DNA of 64,000 nt from Pseudomonas viridiflava (GCF_900590885.1 NZ_UUON01000045.1:62001-126000), one strand, 5' to 3'; shown: positions 8,579-17,980, counted from the first letter of the stretch. Made by a program: numbers and translations. The notes: generated by a model not told the origin, from the sequence alone.

Positions 8579-9576
8579 TGACTGATACTCCCCATTTTCC
8601 GCTGTCCGCCGTGGTCGGCGCCGATGACCTGAAACTGGCGCTGTGCCTGACCGCCATCGACCCGAAGATCGGCGGCGTGCTGATCGAAGGCCCGCGCGGC
8701 ATGGCCAAGTCGACCCTGGCCCGTGGCCTGGCCGACCTGTTGGCCAGCGGCCAGTTTGTCACCTTGCCGTTGGGCGCCACCGAAGAGCGTCTTGTGGGTA
8801 CGCTGGACCTGGACGCCGCACTCGGCGAGGGCCGCGCGCAGTTTTCCGCGGGCGTGCTGGCCAAGGCGGATGGCGGCGTGCTGTACGTGGACGAGGTCAA
8901 CTTGCTGGCGGACCACCTGGTGGACCTGCTGCTCGACGTGGCCGCCAGCGGCACCAACCTGATCGAACGCGATGGCATCTCCCACCGGCATTCGGCGCGC
9001 TTTGTGCTGATCGGCACCATGAACCCGGAGGAGGGCGAGTTGCGCCCGCAGTTGCTCGACCGCTTCGGCTTCAATGTGGCGCTGAGCGGGCAGACCTTGC
9101 CGGCCGAACGCGGGCAGATCATCCGTCGGCGCCTGGATTTCGACAGCGACCCGGCGGCGTTCTGCGCGCAGTGGGCCGCGCAACAGGCGGCGCTGCGTGA
9201 GCGCTGCACCCAGGCACGCAAACGGTTGGACGGCATTGCGCTGGACGACCAGGCGTTGGCACAGATCACCGAGCGCTGCTTTGCCGCCGGGGTCGATGGC
9301 TTGCGTGCGGACCTGGTCTGGCTGCGCGGCGCCAGGGCGCATGCCGCCTGGCGCGGTGCCAGCGCCATCGCCGAGGAAGATATAGAAACGGTCGCGGAGT
9401 TTGCCTTGCGCCATCGTCGCCAGCAGCAAACTCCACCGGCCAGCTCACCTGATCAAGGGCGGTCGCCGCAACCCTCGGACACCTCGCCCGGCCAAGGCCA
9501 ATGGGGCGATATGCACGCGCCGCCGCTGCCCACGGGTGCTCGCCGAGACGTGCCCGCCTGGCCAAAAAAGCCCTAG
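8578..9576 (+). CDS. ChlI/BchI-like AAA+ chelatase ATPase
   Basis: A 332-residue AAA+ ATPase resembling magnesium-chelatase subunit I. The Walker A is GPRGMAKS (about 39-46), the Walker B LYVDEVNLLADHLVD (about 101-115), and sensor 1 GTMNPEEGELRPQLLDRFG. The tail after about 285 is a low-complexity linker ending in PLPTGARRDVPAWPKKP. In this operon it most likely powers CobN, the job done by CobS in other aerobic producers. The ATG overlaps the cobN stop; the frame is open to 8509, but that extension is not conserved sequence. Confidence 0.88.
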   Translation: MTDTPHFPLSAVVGADDLKLALCLTAIDPKIGGVLIEGPRGMAKSTLARGLADLLASGQFVTLPLGATEERLVGTLDLDAALGEGRAQFSAGVLAKADGGVLYVDEVNLLADHLVDLLLDVAASGTNLIERDGISHRHSARFVLIGTMNPEEGELRPQLLDRFGFNVALSGQTLPAERGQIIRRRLDFDSDPAAFCAQWAAQQAALRERCTQARKRLDGIALDDQALAQITERCFAAGVDGLRADLVWLRGARAHAAWRGASAIAEEDIETVAEFALRHRRQQQTPPASSPDQGRSPQPSDTSPGQGQWGDMHAPPLPTGARRDVPAWPKKP

Positions 9577-10232
9577 GCATCCGCCCCCGACCGGACACGG
9601 GGGCGGATGCCCGCCCCAAGGCTGGGCGACTGGACCGAGGCCGGCAAGGCAAGGCGCGCAGCGCCAGGCAGGGGGCAATCAATTGGCCCGGCACCTTGCT
9701 CGGCGGGCGGCCGCAAACCCGTGAAAATTTGCTGTACCACTTGCGCAGCCGTTCGGCCCAAGAGTTGTGGCTGGTGATTGTCGACGCGTCGGCCTCAACC
9801 CGGCGGCATCGTGCGTTGGCGGATGCCAAGGGTTTGTTGGCGCAGTTGTTTGACGACGCCTATCGGCAACGCGCGCGCATGGCGTTGTTGACGGCCAGCG
9901 GGCAGTCGCCGAAGTGGCAGGTGCAAGGGTTGAAGGCTGCTAAGGGGTTGGCCAATTGGCTGGATCAACTGGGCGCGGGCGGTGGTACACCGTTGCTGGC
10001 GGCGTTGAGCGAGGCCGGGCAGTGGCTGGCGGCGCGGCGCAAGCGACATCCCGCCGAGCAGCAGCGGTTGCTGGTGATTACCGATGGGCGGCTCAAGGCG
10101 ATTGGCGGTTTGCCGATGCTGGAGTGTCCGGGGTTGCTGGTGGATATCGAGCGTGGGCCGATCAGGTTGGGGCGCGCTCGGGAATTGGCGAGCGGGTTGC
10201 AGTTGGAATATCAGCATATTGATGATGTGTAG
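9501..10232 (+). CDS. Short ChlD-like VWA-domain protein (chelatase partner)
   Basis: A 243-residue protein. Residues 1-60 are a basic, poorly structured lead and about 90-243 form a von Willebrand A domain with a MIDAS-type DASAS motif (VIVDASASTRRH), a conserved Thr in GGGTPLL, and VITDGRLKAIGG. It lacks the N-terminal AAA module of ChlD/BchD. It overlaps the ATPase gene by 76 bp in another frame, unusual for this operon, so the true start could lie further in at a non-ATG codon. Inferred role: the CobT/ChlD-like bridge between the ATPase ring and CobN. Confidence 0.75.
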   Translation: MGRYARAAAAHGCSPRRARLAKKALGIRPRPDTGADARPKAGRLDRGRQGKARSARQGAINWPGTLLGGRPQTRENLLYHLRSRSAQELWLVIVDASASTRRHRALADAKGLLAQLFDDAYRQRARMALLTASGQSPKWQVQGLKAAKGLANWLDQLGAGGGTPLLAALSEAGQWLAARRKRHPAEQQRLLVITDGRLKAIGGLPMLECPGLLVDIERGPIRLGRARELASGLQLEYQHIDDV

Positions 10233-10248
10233 TGCCTGGGCCATTGCT

Positions 10249-10315
10249 ATCGGGGGCAAGCCCCCTCCCACATGTTGAAATGCATTCCAATGTGGGAGGG
10301 GGCTTGCCCTCGATG
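10249..10315. repeat. Pair of inverted REP sequences
   Basis: ATCGGGGGCAAGCCCCCTCC... followed after 18 bp by the inverted copy ...GGAGGGGGCTTGCCCTCGAT. This is the outward-facing arrangement of the same REP core seen at 907 and 46521. It lies between the convergent VWA and DUF1853 genes and may act as a transcript end. Confidence 0.85.
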
Positions 10316-10339
10316 AGTCCACTACCCCCCAAAAAATAA

Positions 10340-11287
10340 TCAGCCAGCCCCCGGCACATTCGGCCAAAGATCCGCCACCAGAAACAACCGCTCCGCTTCC
10401 TCCCAATCCTCACCGTTTTGCACCATCCGCACCAACAACTGCGCCGGCGCCATTGCGTCAAGCTCTGCCAGCCAGCCGTGCATCTGCTCTTCACTCCATA
10501 CTTCGCCCGCCAGGTAGTGCGCCGGCGCCAGCCATGCGTGGCGGGGCAGGGGCTGCCAGCGGCCAGGCGCGCTGGCGCTGACAAAGCCCGGCCAATCGCG
10601 CTGATGCAACCAACGCCCACGCAAATGCTGCGGATGCGCGCCAAAGGGCGGCTCGGCCTGGCCGGGCCAGGGGTAAAGCAGGTAGCCGCCAAGCCACAAA
10701 TGCGCGTCGAACTGCTGGATATCCAGCGCCGCCAACACCTCGCGGCTTTCCGGTCGGGCGGATATCGGCAGTTGATGCTGGGCCAGGTGCGCCAGCTTGC
10801 GGTCCAGCCGGTCATGGCAACCCGGGCCCAGCCACTGCGCGGCGTCCTGGCCATTGCCGGCCTGGGGGCCGAGGTAGAGTTTGATCGCCAGTTCCAGGTG
10901 GTGCACGCCATCGCGGTCGCGCAGCAGCATGTCCAGCTCGCCGAGGGTGTGCCCGGCGCGGCGGATCGGCAGGTTGGCGGCCAGCAGTTCCACGCCGGGC
11001 GCGTGTTGTACGGCGAACTGCCACAAGCGTTCGTAATACAGGCCCAGGCGGCGCGTGCGGGATTGGCTCAGCCAGTGTTGCAAGGCGCTGCTGTCTTGAT
11101 CGAGGGCGCGTAACCAGTGCTCAAGGCGCTCGGGCGCCTGTACCCAATCACTGCCGGCCAGCGGGTGGCGCTGCGGCCAGGGCGTCTGTGCGAGCATCGG
11201 CGGGGCGAGCATCACCCACGCCAGGTCGCGCACCTCAGGGTGACGCAATTGGCGGGGTAGGGTGTGCAAGTCGGGGAACGGATTCAT
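10340..11287 (-). CDS. DUF1853 family protein
   Basis: A 315-residue cytosolic protein of the DUF1853 family, function unknown. Recognisable segments are LRHPEVRDLAWVMLAPPML at the N-terminus, RRLGLYYERLWQF (about 90), and HLELAIKLYLG (about 140), which resembles a nuclease-like E-x-K strand. I do not assign an activity. The start is the ATG at 11287; the open frame reaches 11410 without conserved sequence. It diverges from nadK, a neighbourhood I recall from other pseudomonads. Confidence 0.8.
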   Translation of the reverse strand: MNPFPDLHTLPRQLRHPEVRDLAWVMLAPPMLAQTPWPQRHPLAGSDWVQAPERLEHWLRALDQDSSALQHWLSQSRTRRLGLYYERLWQFAVQHAPGVELLAANLPIRRAGHTLGELDMLLRDRDGVHHLELAIKLYLGPQAGNGQDAAQWLGPGCHDRLDRKLAHLAQHQLPISARPESREVLAALDIQQFDAHLWLGGYLLYPWPGQAEPPFGAHPQHLRGRWLHQRDWPGFVSASAPGRWQPLPRHAWLAPAHYLAGEVWSEEQMHGWLAELDAMAPAQLLVRMVQNGEDWEEAERLFLVADLWPNVPGAG

Positions 11288-11433
11288 GGTCCGAGCATAG
11301 CCCGTAACGCGTGCGGCAGGTGGCTGAGAACCATTGTCATCAAGGCTTGGCGGTGACAAAGGATTTTGTCTGCGGCGGCCTTTCGCCCATAATCGTTTCT
11401 TTTTTGCCATACCCCAGATCCCGCAGGAGCCCC

Positions 11434-12324
11434 ATGGAGCAATTTCGCAATATCGGCATTATCGGTCGCCTGGGCAGTACCCAGGTGTTGGACACCGTCC
11501 GCCGGCTGAAAAAATTCCTGCTGGAACGCCACCTGCATGTGATCCTCGAAGACACCATCGCCGAGATTCTCCCCGGCCACGGCCTGCAAACCTCCTCGCG
11601 CAAGATGCTCGGCGAAGTCTGCGACATGGTCATTGTGGTCGGCGGCGACGGCAGCCTGCTCGGCGCGGCCCGTGCCCTGGCGCGGCATAACGTGCCGGTA
11701 TTGGGGATCAACCGCGGCAGCCTGGGGTTCCTCACCGATATCCGCCCGGATGACTTGGAAGTCGAAGTCGGCAAGGTGCTCGACGGCCATTACCTGGTGG
11801 AAAACCGCTTCCTGCTGCAAGCCGAAGTGCGCCGCCACGGCGAGGCCATCGGCCAGGGCGACGCCCTGAATGACGTGGTGCTGCACCCCGGCAAATCCAC
11901 GCGGATGATCGAGTTCGAGCTGTATATCGACGGCCAGTTCGTCAGCAGCCAGAAGGCCGACGGCCTGATCGTCGCCACGCCCACCGGTTCCACGGCCTAC
12001 GCGCTGTCCGCCGGCGGGCCGATCATGCATCCCAAGCTGGATGCCATTGTGATCGTGCCGATGTATCCCCATATGTTGTCCAGCCGGCCGATTGTGGTCG
12101 ACGGCAACAGTGAGCTGAAAATCGTGGTGTCCAAAGACATGCAGATCTACCCGCAGGTGTCCTGCGACGGGCAGAACCACTTCACCTGCGCCCCCGGTGA
12201 CACCATCACCGTGAGCAAGAAGGCACAGAAGTTGCGATTGATCCACCCGCTGGACCACAACTACTACGAAGTGTGCCGCACCAAGCTGGGCTGGGGCAGC
12301 CGCTTGGGGGGTGGAGGCGACTGA
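11434..12324 (+). CDS. nadK: NAD kinase
   Basis: ATP-dependent phosphorylation of NAD to NADP. The 296 residues have the typical bacterial length. Signature motifs are VVGGDGSLLGAAR (about 68-80), LGINRGSLGFLTDI, NDVVLH and the NAD-binding VATPTGSTAYALSAGGPI (about 184-201). The ATG at 11434 follows CAGGAGCCCC, a good ribosome binding site; the frame is open further upstream but that part is not conserved. The stop overlaps the next gene's start by one base. Confidence 0.95.
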   Translation: MEQFRNIGIIGRLGSTQVLDTVRRLKKFLLERHLHVILEDTIAEILPGHGLQTSSRKMLGEVCDMVIVVGGDGSLLGAARALARHNVPVLGINRGSLGFLTDIRPDDLEVEVGKVLDGHYLVENRFLLQAEVRRHGEAIGQGDALNDVVLHPGKSTRMIEFELYIDGQFVSSQKADGLIVATPTGSTAYALSAGGPIMHPKLDAIVIVPMYPHMLSSRPIVVDGNSELKIVVSKDMQIYPQVSCDGQNHFTCAPGDTITVSKKAQKLRLIHPLDHNYYEVCRTKLGWGSRLGGGGD

Positions 12325-13295
12325 TGCTCGATCCCGCGCGTAGCTACGACCTGATTGGTGACGTGCACGGTTGCGCCCATACCCTTGAGCACTTGCTCGA
12401 CCAGTTGGGCTACCACAAGCAGGGCGGCACCTGGCGCCATCCGTCGCGCATGGCGGTGTTCCTCGGCGATATCATCGACCGTGGCCCGCGCATCCGCGAG
12501 GCGCTGCATATCGTCCACGACATGACCGAGGCCGGCCAGGCGCTGTGCATCATGGGCAACCATGAGTTCAACGCCTTGGGGTGGGCCACGCCGGCACCGC
12601 CGGGCAGTGGCAAACAGTTCGTGCGTGAACATACCCCGCGGCATGAGCGGTTGATCCACGAAACCCTGACCCAGTTCGAACAGCACCCGGCCGACTGGCA
12701 CGACTTCCTCGGCTGGTTCTACGACATGCCGCTGTTTGTCGACGCCGGGCGTTTCCGTGTGGTGCATGCGTGCTGGGACGACGGCTTTATCCAGCCGCTG
12801 CGTGCGACCTTTCCGGACGGCTGCATCGACCAGCACTTCCTGCAGGCCGCTGCGGTGCCGGGCAGTTTTGCCTGCAATGCCTTCGACCGCCTGTTGCGCG
12901 GCACCGACATGCGCCTGCCGGATGGCCTGACGCTGACCGGCGGCGACGGGCTGACGCGCTCGTTCTTCCGCACCAAATTCTGGGAAGACGACCCCAAGAC
13001 CTATGGCGACATCGTGTTCCAGCCCGACGCGTTGCCGGAACCGGTGGCGCGCACGCCGTTGTCGTCCACCGAAAAGAATTCCCTGCTGCGCTACGGCGTC
13101 GACGAGCCGTTGTTGTTCGTCGGGCATTACTGGCGCAGCGGCAAACCGGCGCCGATCCGTCCGAACCTGGCGTGCCTGGACTACAGCGCGGTGCTGTACG
13201 GCAAGCTGGTGGCGTACCGCCTGGATCAGGAAACCCAACTGGATCCGCGTAAATTTGTGTGGGTCGACGTTGAGCGACCCGAGGTCATTAAATGA
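12324..13295 (+). CDS. Metallophosphatase (calcineurin-like)
   Basis: A 323-residue metal-dependent phosphoesterase. The motifs are DLIGDVHGCAHTL (residues 9-21), FLGDIIDRGP (about 45), MGNHEFNALG (about 76) and GHYWRSGKPAP near the C-terminus. Together these form the two-metal centre of the ApaH/PrpE-like group. The substrate cannot be read from the sequence; diadenosine polyphosphates or phosphoproteins are possible. Coupled to nadK (TGATG) and to the rhomboid gene (ATGA). Confidence 0.85.
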   Translation: MLDPARSYDLIGDVHGCAHTLEHLLDQLGYHKQGGTWRHPSRMAVFLGDIIDRGPRIREALHIVHDMTEAGQALCIMGNHEFNALGWATPAPPGSGKQFVREHTPRHERLIHETLTQFEQHPADWHDFLGWFYDMPLFVDAGRFRVVHACWDDGFIQPLRATFPDGCIDQHFLQAAAVPGSFACNAFDRLLRGTDMRLPDGLTLTGGDGLTRSFFRTKFWEDDPKTYGDIVFQPDALPEPVARTPLSSTEKNSLLRYGVDEPLLFVGHYWRSGKPAPIRPNLACLDYSAVLYGKLVAYRLDQETQLDPRKFVWVDVERPEVIK

Positions 13296-14161
13296 GTACC
13301 GTGGCTGTATTACGCTTGCCCCTGAGCGTCGACCTGGGCGGTTTCGTCAAACTGCTGCAACGCATGCAAGTGCCCCATCGCGTCAGCGAGGAAGCCGGCG
13401 AGCAAGTGCTGTGGGTGCCGGAAACCATCAGCGACGACGTGCGCGTGTTGTATCAACGCTTTCCCGCCGGTGACCCGGACCAGCAACTGGATATTCCCGA
13501 GCAGGCGCCTGTTTCCCGCCCTGGTTTTGTCCAGCAAGTGCGCCACAGCCCGGTAACCGCGCTGGTGCTGCTGGCGAGCATGCTCGTCGGCGCGCTGACG
13601 TTGCTCGGCGAAAACCTGCAAGCGATGAGCTGGCTGACCTTCCTGCCGTTCCGGGTGATGGGCGAGTACATCCAGTTCACGCCATTTGCCGACATGTTGG
13701 CCTCGGGCCAATGGTGGCGGCTGGTCACACCGATGCTGATCCACTTCGGCATCCTGCACCTGGCCATGAACGGCATGTGGTACTGGGAGCTGGGCCGACG
13801 CATCGAAGTGCGCCAGGGCAGCATCAACCTCCTGGGCCTGACCCTGTTGTTCAGCCTGGTCTCCAACTACGCTCAGTACGCTTATGGCGGCCCGGGCCTG
13901 TTCGGCGGTTTGTCCGGCGTGCTGTATGGCCTGCTCGGGCATTGCTGGATCTTTCAATTGATCTCGCCCAACCCGGCCTATCGCCTGCCCCGTGGGGTGC
14001 TGGCGATGATGCTGATCTGGCTGGTGCTGTGCATGTCGGGGCTGATCTCGATGATCGGTTTCGGCGAAATCGCCAACGCGGCCCATGTGGGCGGCCTGGT
14101 TATCGGTTGCCTTACCGGTTTGCTCGGTGGTGTGTATAACCGTCGCAAATCGTCTATTTGA
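13292..14161 (+). CDS. Rhomboid-family intramembrane serine protease
   Basis: A 289-residue membrane protease of the GlpG type. Residues 1-80 form a soluble N-terminal domain, then about six transmembrane helices follow. The catalytic Ser lies in GGLSGVLYGLLGH (about 208), the His in NAAHVGGLVIG (about 265), and the structural HxxxN in HLAMNGMWYWELGRR (about 152). All key residues are present, so it should be active. The ATGA overlap places it in the nadK operon. Confidence 0.9.
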   Translation: MSTVAVLRLPLSVDLGGFVKLLQRMQVPHRVSEEAGEQVLWVPETISDDVRVLYQRFPAGDPDQQLDIPEQAPVSRPGFVQQVRHSPVTALVLLASMLVGALTLLGENLQAMSWLTFLPFRVMGEYIQFTPFADMLASGQWWRLVTPMLIHFGILHLAMNGMWYWELGRRIEVRQGSINLLGLTLLFSLVSNYAQYAYGGPGLFGGLSGVLYGLLGHCWIFQLISPNPAYRLPRGVLAMMLIWLVLCMSGLISMIGFGEIANAAHVGGLVIGCLTGLLGGVYNRRKSSI

Positions 14162-14175
14162 TAAGGAAGAGCCTA

Positions 14176-14436
14176 ATGTCCTCTTTTGCTGAAATGATTG
14201 AAAACATCACCCCGGACATCTACGAGAGCCTCAAGCTCGCGGTGGAAATCGGCAAGTGGTCCGATGGCCGCAAGCTCAGTGCCGAGCAGCGCGAACTGTC
14301 GTTGCAGGCGATGATCGCCTGGGAAATCCAGAACCTGCCGGAGGAGCAGCGCACCGGCTACATGGGCCCGCAGGAATGTGCGTCCAAATCCGCGCCAGTG
14401 CCAAACATCCTGTTCAAGTCGGATGCGATCCATTGA
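14176..14436 (+). CDS. YeaC/DUF1315 family small protein
   Basis: An 86-residue acidic soluble protein matching the DUF1315 (E. coli YeaC) family, for example FAEMIENITPDIYESLKLAVEIGKW and EEQRTGYM. Function unknown. The ATG at 14176 follows AAGGAAGAGCC; an in-frame codon at 14158 overlaps the rhomboid gene and is less likely. Part of the same run of plus-strand genes. Confidence 0.82.
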   Translation: MSSFAEMIENITPDIYESLKLAVEIGKWSDGRKLSAEQRELSLQAMIAWEIQNLPEEQRTGYMGPQECASKSAPVPNILFKSDAIH

Positions 14437-15263
14437 TTGAAATTGGTCGCGGTGCAGTCAACAAAATGTCGGCGCAACTCGGTGAGCCGACCGTTCAATA
14501 TGCGTTTCGCCTGGGTGATACCGAGGTGCCGGTCAACCCGTTGATTGGCACCCATATTCGCCTGGAATACCTTGGCGCCATCCATTGCAGCCATTGCGGC
14601 CGCAAGACCAAGACCAGCTTCAGCCAGGGCTATTGCTATCCCTGCATGACCAAGCTGGCCCAGTGTGACCTGTGCATCATGAGCCCTGAACGTTGCCATT
14701 ACGACGCAGGCACCTGCCGCGATCCAGGCTGGGGCGAAAAATTCTGCATGACCGACCACGTGGTGTACCTGGCCAACTCGTCGGGCATCAAGGTCGGCAT
14801 CACCCGCGCCACCCAGTTGCCGACCCGTTGGCTTGACCAGGGCGCCAGCCAGGCGCTGCCGATCATGCGCGTGGCCACGCGCCAGCAATCCGGGTTTGTC
14901 GAAGACGTGTTCCGCAGCCAGGTGGCCGACAAGACCAATTGGCGCGCACTGCTCAAGGGCGACGCCGCAGCGGTGGACCTCAAGCAGGTACGCGATGAGT
15001 TGTTTGCGTCCTGCGCCGAAGGCATCAGCGGTTTGCAGGAACGCTTTGGCCTGCAAGCCATCCAACCGGTGACCGACCTCGAGCCGATTGAGATTCGCTA
15101 CCCGGTAGAGCAGTATCCGGCCAAGATCGTCAGCTTCAACCTGGACAAGAACCCGATTGCCGAAGGCACGTTGCTGGGGATCAAGGGCCAATACCTGATC
15201 TTCGACACCGGCGTTATCAATATTCGTAAGTACACGGCCTACCAGCTCGCCGTGCATCAGTAG
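14433..15263 (+). CDS. DUF2797 family zinc-binding protein
   Basis: A 276-residue protein of the DUF2797 family, function unknown. A zinc-ribbon-like cysteine set lies in the first third: CSHCGRKTKTSFSQGYCYPC and CDLC. GIKVGITRATQLPTRWLDQGA resembles a GIY-YIG-like fold segment, which I note only as a resemblance. I choose the TTG at 14433, whose bases overlap the upstream TGA, because the conserved-looking IEIGRGAVNK precedes the first ATG (14466). The ATG is the alternative start. Confidence 0.78.
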   Translation: MIEIGRGAVNKMSAQLGEPTVQYAFRLGDTEVPVNPLIGTHIRLEYLGAIHCSHCGRKTKTSFSQGYCYPCMTKLAQCDLCIMSPERCHYDAGTCRDPGWGEKFCMTDHVVYLANSSGIKVGITRATQLPTRWLDQGASQALPIMRVATRQQSGFVEDVFRSQVADKTNWRALLKGDAAAVDLKQVRDELFASCAEGISGLQERFGLQAIQPVTDLEPIEIRYPVEQYPAKIVSFNLDKNPIAEGTLLGIKGQYLIFDTGVINIRKYTAYQLAVHQ

Positions 15264-15276
15264 AAGGATGCCAACC

Positions 15277-17934
15277 ATGCGCACCGAACAACCGAAGATG
15301 ATTTACCTGAAGGACTATCAGGCGCCGGACTACCTGATCGAGGAAACCCACCTGACCTTCGAGTTGTTCGAGGACCACAGCCTGGTCCACGCGCAGCTGG
15401 TGATGCGCCGCAACCCCGAGCGCGGCGCCGGCTTGCCGCCGCTGGTGCTGGATGGCCAGCAGTTGGAGCTGCTGACCGTCAACCTGGGCGACAAGGAGCT
15501 GACCGAGGCTGACTACCAGCTGACCGACAGCCACCTGACCCTGCACCCGACCAGCGAGACGTTCACGGTCGATACCAGCGTGCGCATCCACCCGGAAACC
15601 AACACCGCCCTGGAAGGCCTGTACAAATCCAGCGGCATGTTCTGCACCCAGTGCGAGGCTGAAGGCTTCCGCAAGATCACTTACTACCTCGACCGCCCGG
15701 ATGTGATGAGCACCTTCACCACCACGGTGATCGCCGAGCAACACAGCTACCCGGTGCTGCTCTCCAACGGCAACCCGATCGCCAGCGGCCCGGGTGAAGA
15801 CGGCCGCCACTGGGCGACCTGGGAAGACCCGTTCAAGAAGCCTGCCTACCTCTTTGCGTTGGTGGCCGGTGATTTGTGGTGCGTCGAAGACAGCTTCACC
15901 ACCATGACCCAGCGCGAAGTGGCGCTGCGCATCTACGTCGAGCCGGAAAACATCGACAAGTGCCAGCACGCCATGACCAGCCTGAAAAAATCCATGCGCT
16001 GGGACGAAGAAACCTACGGTCGCGAGTACGACCTCGACATCTTCATGATCGTCGCGGTGAACGACTTCAACATGGGCGCCATGGAGAACAAGGGCCTCAA
16101 TATCTTCAACTCCAGCGCCGTGCTGGCCCGCGCAGAAACCGCCACCGATGCCGCGCACCAGCGGGTCGAGGCAATCGTCGCCCACGAATACTTCCACAAC
16201 TGGTCGGGCAACCGCGTGACCTGCCGCGACTGGTTCCAGCTGTCGCTCAAGGAAGGTTTCACCGTATTCCGCGATTCGGGCTTCTCTGCCGACATGAACT
16301 CGGCCACGGTCAAGCGCATCCAGGACGTGGCCTACCTGCGGACCCACCAGTTCGCCGAAGACGCCGGCCCGATGGCTCACGCGGTGCGCCCGGACAGCTT
16401 TATCGAGATCTCCAACTTCTACACCCTCACCGTGTACGAAAAGGGCTCGGAAGTGGTCGGTATGATCCACACCTTGCTCGGCGCCGAAGGCTTCCGCAAA
16501 GGCAGCGACCTGTATTTCGAACGCCATGACGGCCAGGCCGTGACCTGCGACGATTTCATCAAGGCCATGGAAGACGCCAACGGCGCCGACCTCAGCCAGT
16601 TCAAGCGCTGGTACAGCCAGGCCGGTACGCCACGCCTGGCGGTAAGTGAGTCCTACGACGCCGCAGCCAAAACCTACAGCCTGACCTTCCGCCAGAGCTG
16701 CCCGGAGACCCCGGACAAGGTGGAAAAACTGCCGTTCGTGATTCCGGTGGAGTTGGGTTTGCTGGACGCGCAGGGCGCCGGCATTGCCTTGCGCCTGGCC
16801 GGTGAAGCGGCTGCGGGCGCTACGTCCCGGGTGATCTCGGTGACTGAAGCCGAGCAGACGTTCACCTTCGTCGACATCGCCGAACAACCGCTGCCGTCCT
16901 TGCTGCGGGGCTTCTCGGCGCCGGTGAAACTGAGCTTCCCGTACAACCGCGACCAACTGATGTTCCTGATGCAGCACGACAGCGACGGCTTCAACCGCTG
17001 GGATGCCGGCCAGCAACTGTCGGTGCAGGTGTTGCAGGAGCTGATCGGCCAGCATCAGGCGGGCCAGCCGTTGAAGCTGGACCAGCGTCTGATCGACGCG
17101 CTGCGCACGGTATTGAGCGACGAAAGCCTCGACCAGGCGATGGTTGCCGAGATGCTGTCGCTGCCGAGCGAGGCCTACCTGACCGAAATCAGCGAAGTGG
17201 CGGACGTAGACGCGATCCACGCGGCGCGTGAATTTGCCCGCAAGCAACTGGCCGACAACCTGTTCGAAGGCTTGTGGCTGCGTTACCAGGCCAATCGCGA
17301 ACTGTCCAAGCAGACGCCATATGTGGCTGCAGCCGAGCACTTCGCCCGGCGCGCCTTGCAGAACATCGCGCTGTCGTACCTGATGCTCAGCGGCAAAGCG
17401 GAAGTACTGGCGGCCACCCTGGATCAGTTCGACACCAGCGACAACATGACCGAGCGCCTGACCGCGCTGGCGGTGCTGGTGAATTCGCCGTTCGAGGCGG
17501 AAAAGGCCCAGGCGCTGGCGGTGTTTGCCGAGAACTTCAAGGACAACCCATTGGTCATGGACCAGTGGTTCAGCGTGCAGGCCGGCAGCACCTTGCCGGG
17601 CGGCCTGGCGCGGGTCAAGGCGCTGATGGAGCATTCGGCGTTCACTATCAAGAACCCGAACAAGGTGCGCGCGCTGATTGGTGCGTTTGCCGGGCAGAAC
17701 CTGATCAACTTCCATGCGGCGGATGGTTCGGGCTATCGTTTCCTGGCGGACCTGGTCATCCAGCTGAACGGCTTCAACCCGCAGATCGCTTCGCGTCAAT
17801 TGGCGCCGCTGACCCGCTGGCGTAAATACGACAGCGCCCGTCAGGCCCTGATGAAGGCGGAGCTGGAGCGCATTCGCGGCTCCGGCGAGCTGTCGAGTGA
17901 TGTGTTTGAGGTGGTCAGCAAGAGCCTTGCGTAA
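15277..17934 (+). CDS. pepN: Aminopeptidase N
   Basis: M1-family zinc aminopeptidase that finishes peptide breakdown in the cytosol. The 885 residues have the normal length for gammaproteobacterial PepN. The exopeptidase motif GAMENKGLNIFN (about 266) and the zinc site HEYFHNWSGNR (about 303) with a downstream Glu in KEGFTVFRD are intact. The start at 15277 is preferred over 15268 because AAGGA lies 8 bp upstream. An intrinsic terminator follows. Confidence 0.96.
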   Translation: MRTEQPKMIYLKDYQAPDYLIEETHLTFELFEDHSLVHAQLVMRRNPERGAGLPPLVLDGQQLELLTVNLGDKELTEADYQLTDSHLTLHPTSETFTVDTSVRIHPETNTALEGLYKSSGMFCTQCEAEGFRKITYYLDRPDVMSTFTTTVIAEQHSYPVLLSNGNPIASGPGEDGRHWATWEDPFKKPAYLFALVAGDLWCVEDSFTTMTQREVALRIYVEPENIDKCQHAMTSLKKSMRWDEETYGREYDLDIFMIVAVNDFNMGAMENKGLNIFNSSAVLARAETATDAAHQRVEAIVAHEYFHNWSGNRVTCRDWFQLSLKEGFTVFRDSGFSADMNSATVKRIQDVAYLRTHQFAEDAGPMAHAVRPDSFIEISNFYTLTVYEKGSEVVGMIHTLLGAEGFRKGSDLYFERHDGQAVTCDDFIKAMEDANGADLSQFKRWYSQAGTPRLAVSESYDAAAKTYSLTFRQSCPETPDKVEKLPFVIPVELGLLDAQGAGIALRLAGEAAAGATSRVISVTEAEQTFTFVDIAEQPLPSLLRGFSAPVKLSFPYNRDQLMFLMQHDSDGFNRWDAGQQLSVQVLQELIGQHQAGQPLKLDQRLIDALRTVLSDESLDQAMVAEMLSLPSEAYLTEISEVADVDAIHAAREFARKQLADNLFEGLWLRYQANRELSKQTPYVAAAEHFARRALQNIALSYLMLSGKAEVLAATLDQFDTSDNMTERLTALAVLVNSPFEAEKAQALAVFAENFKDNPLVMDQWFSVQAGSTLPGGLARVKALMEHSAFTIKNPNKVRALIGAFAGQNLINFHAADGSGYRFLADLVIQLNGFNPQIASRQLAPLTRWRKYDSARQALMKAELERIRGSGELSSDVFEVVSKSLA

Positions 17935-17945
17935 GTTTCACGATT

Positions 17946-17978
17946 AAAAAAACGGCCTGTTCAGGCCGTTTTTTTTTG
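17946..17978 (+). terminator. Intrinsic terminator after pepN
   Basis: ACGGCCTG/CAGGCCGT stem with a 1-3 nt loop, flanked by seven A on the left and eight T on the right. It separates the convergent pepN and aldo/keto reductase genes and can work in both directions. Confidence 0.88.
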
Positions 17979-17980
17979 CT

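Noticed and set aside
15217..17799. 860-codon open frame antisense to pepN
   Set aside because: It mirrors pepN codon by codon in GC-rich DNA, has no recognisable domain and no ribosome site; pepN is intact with all catalytic motifs.
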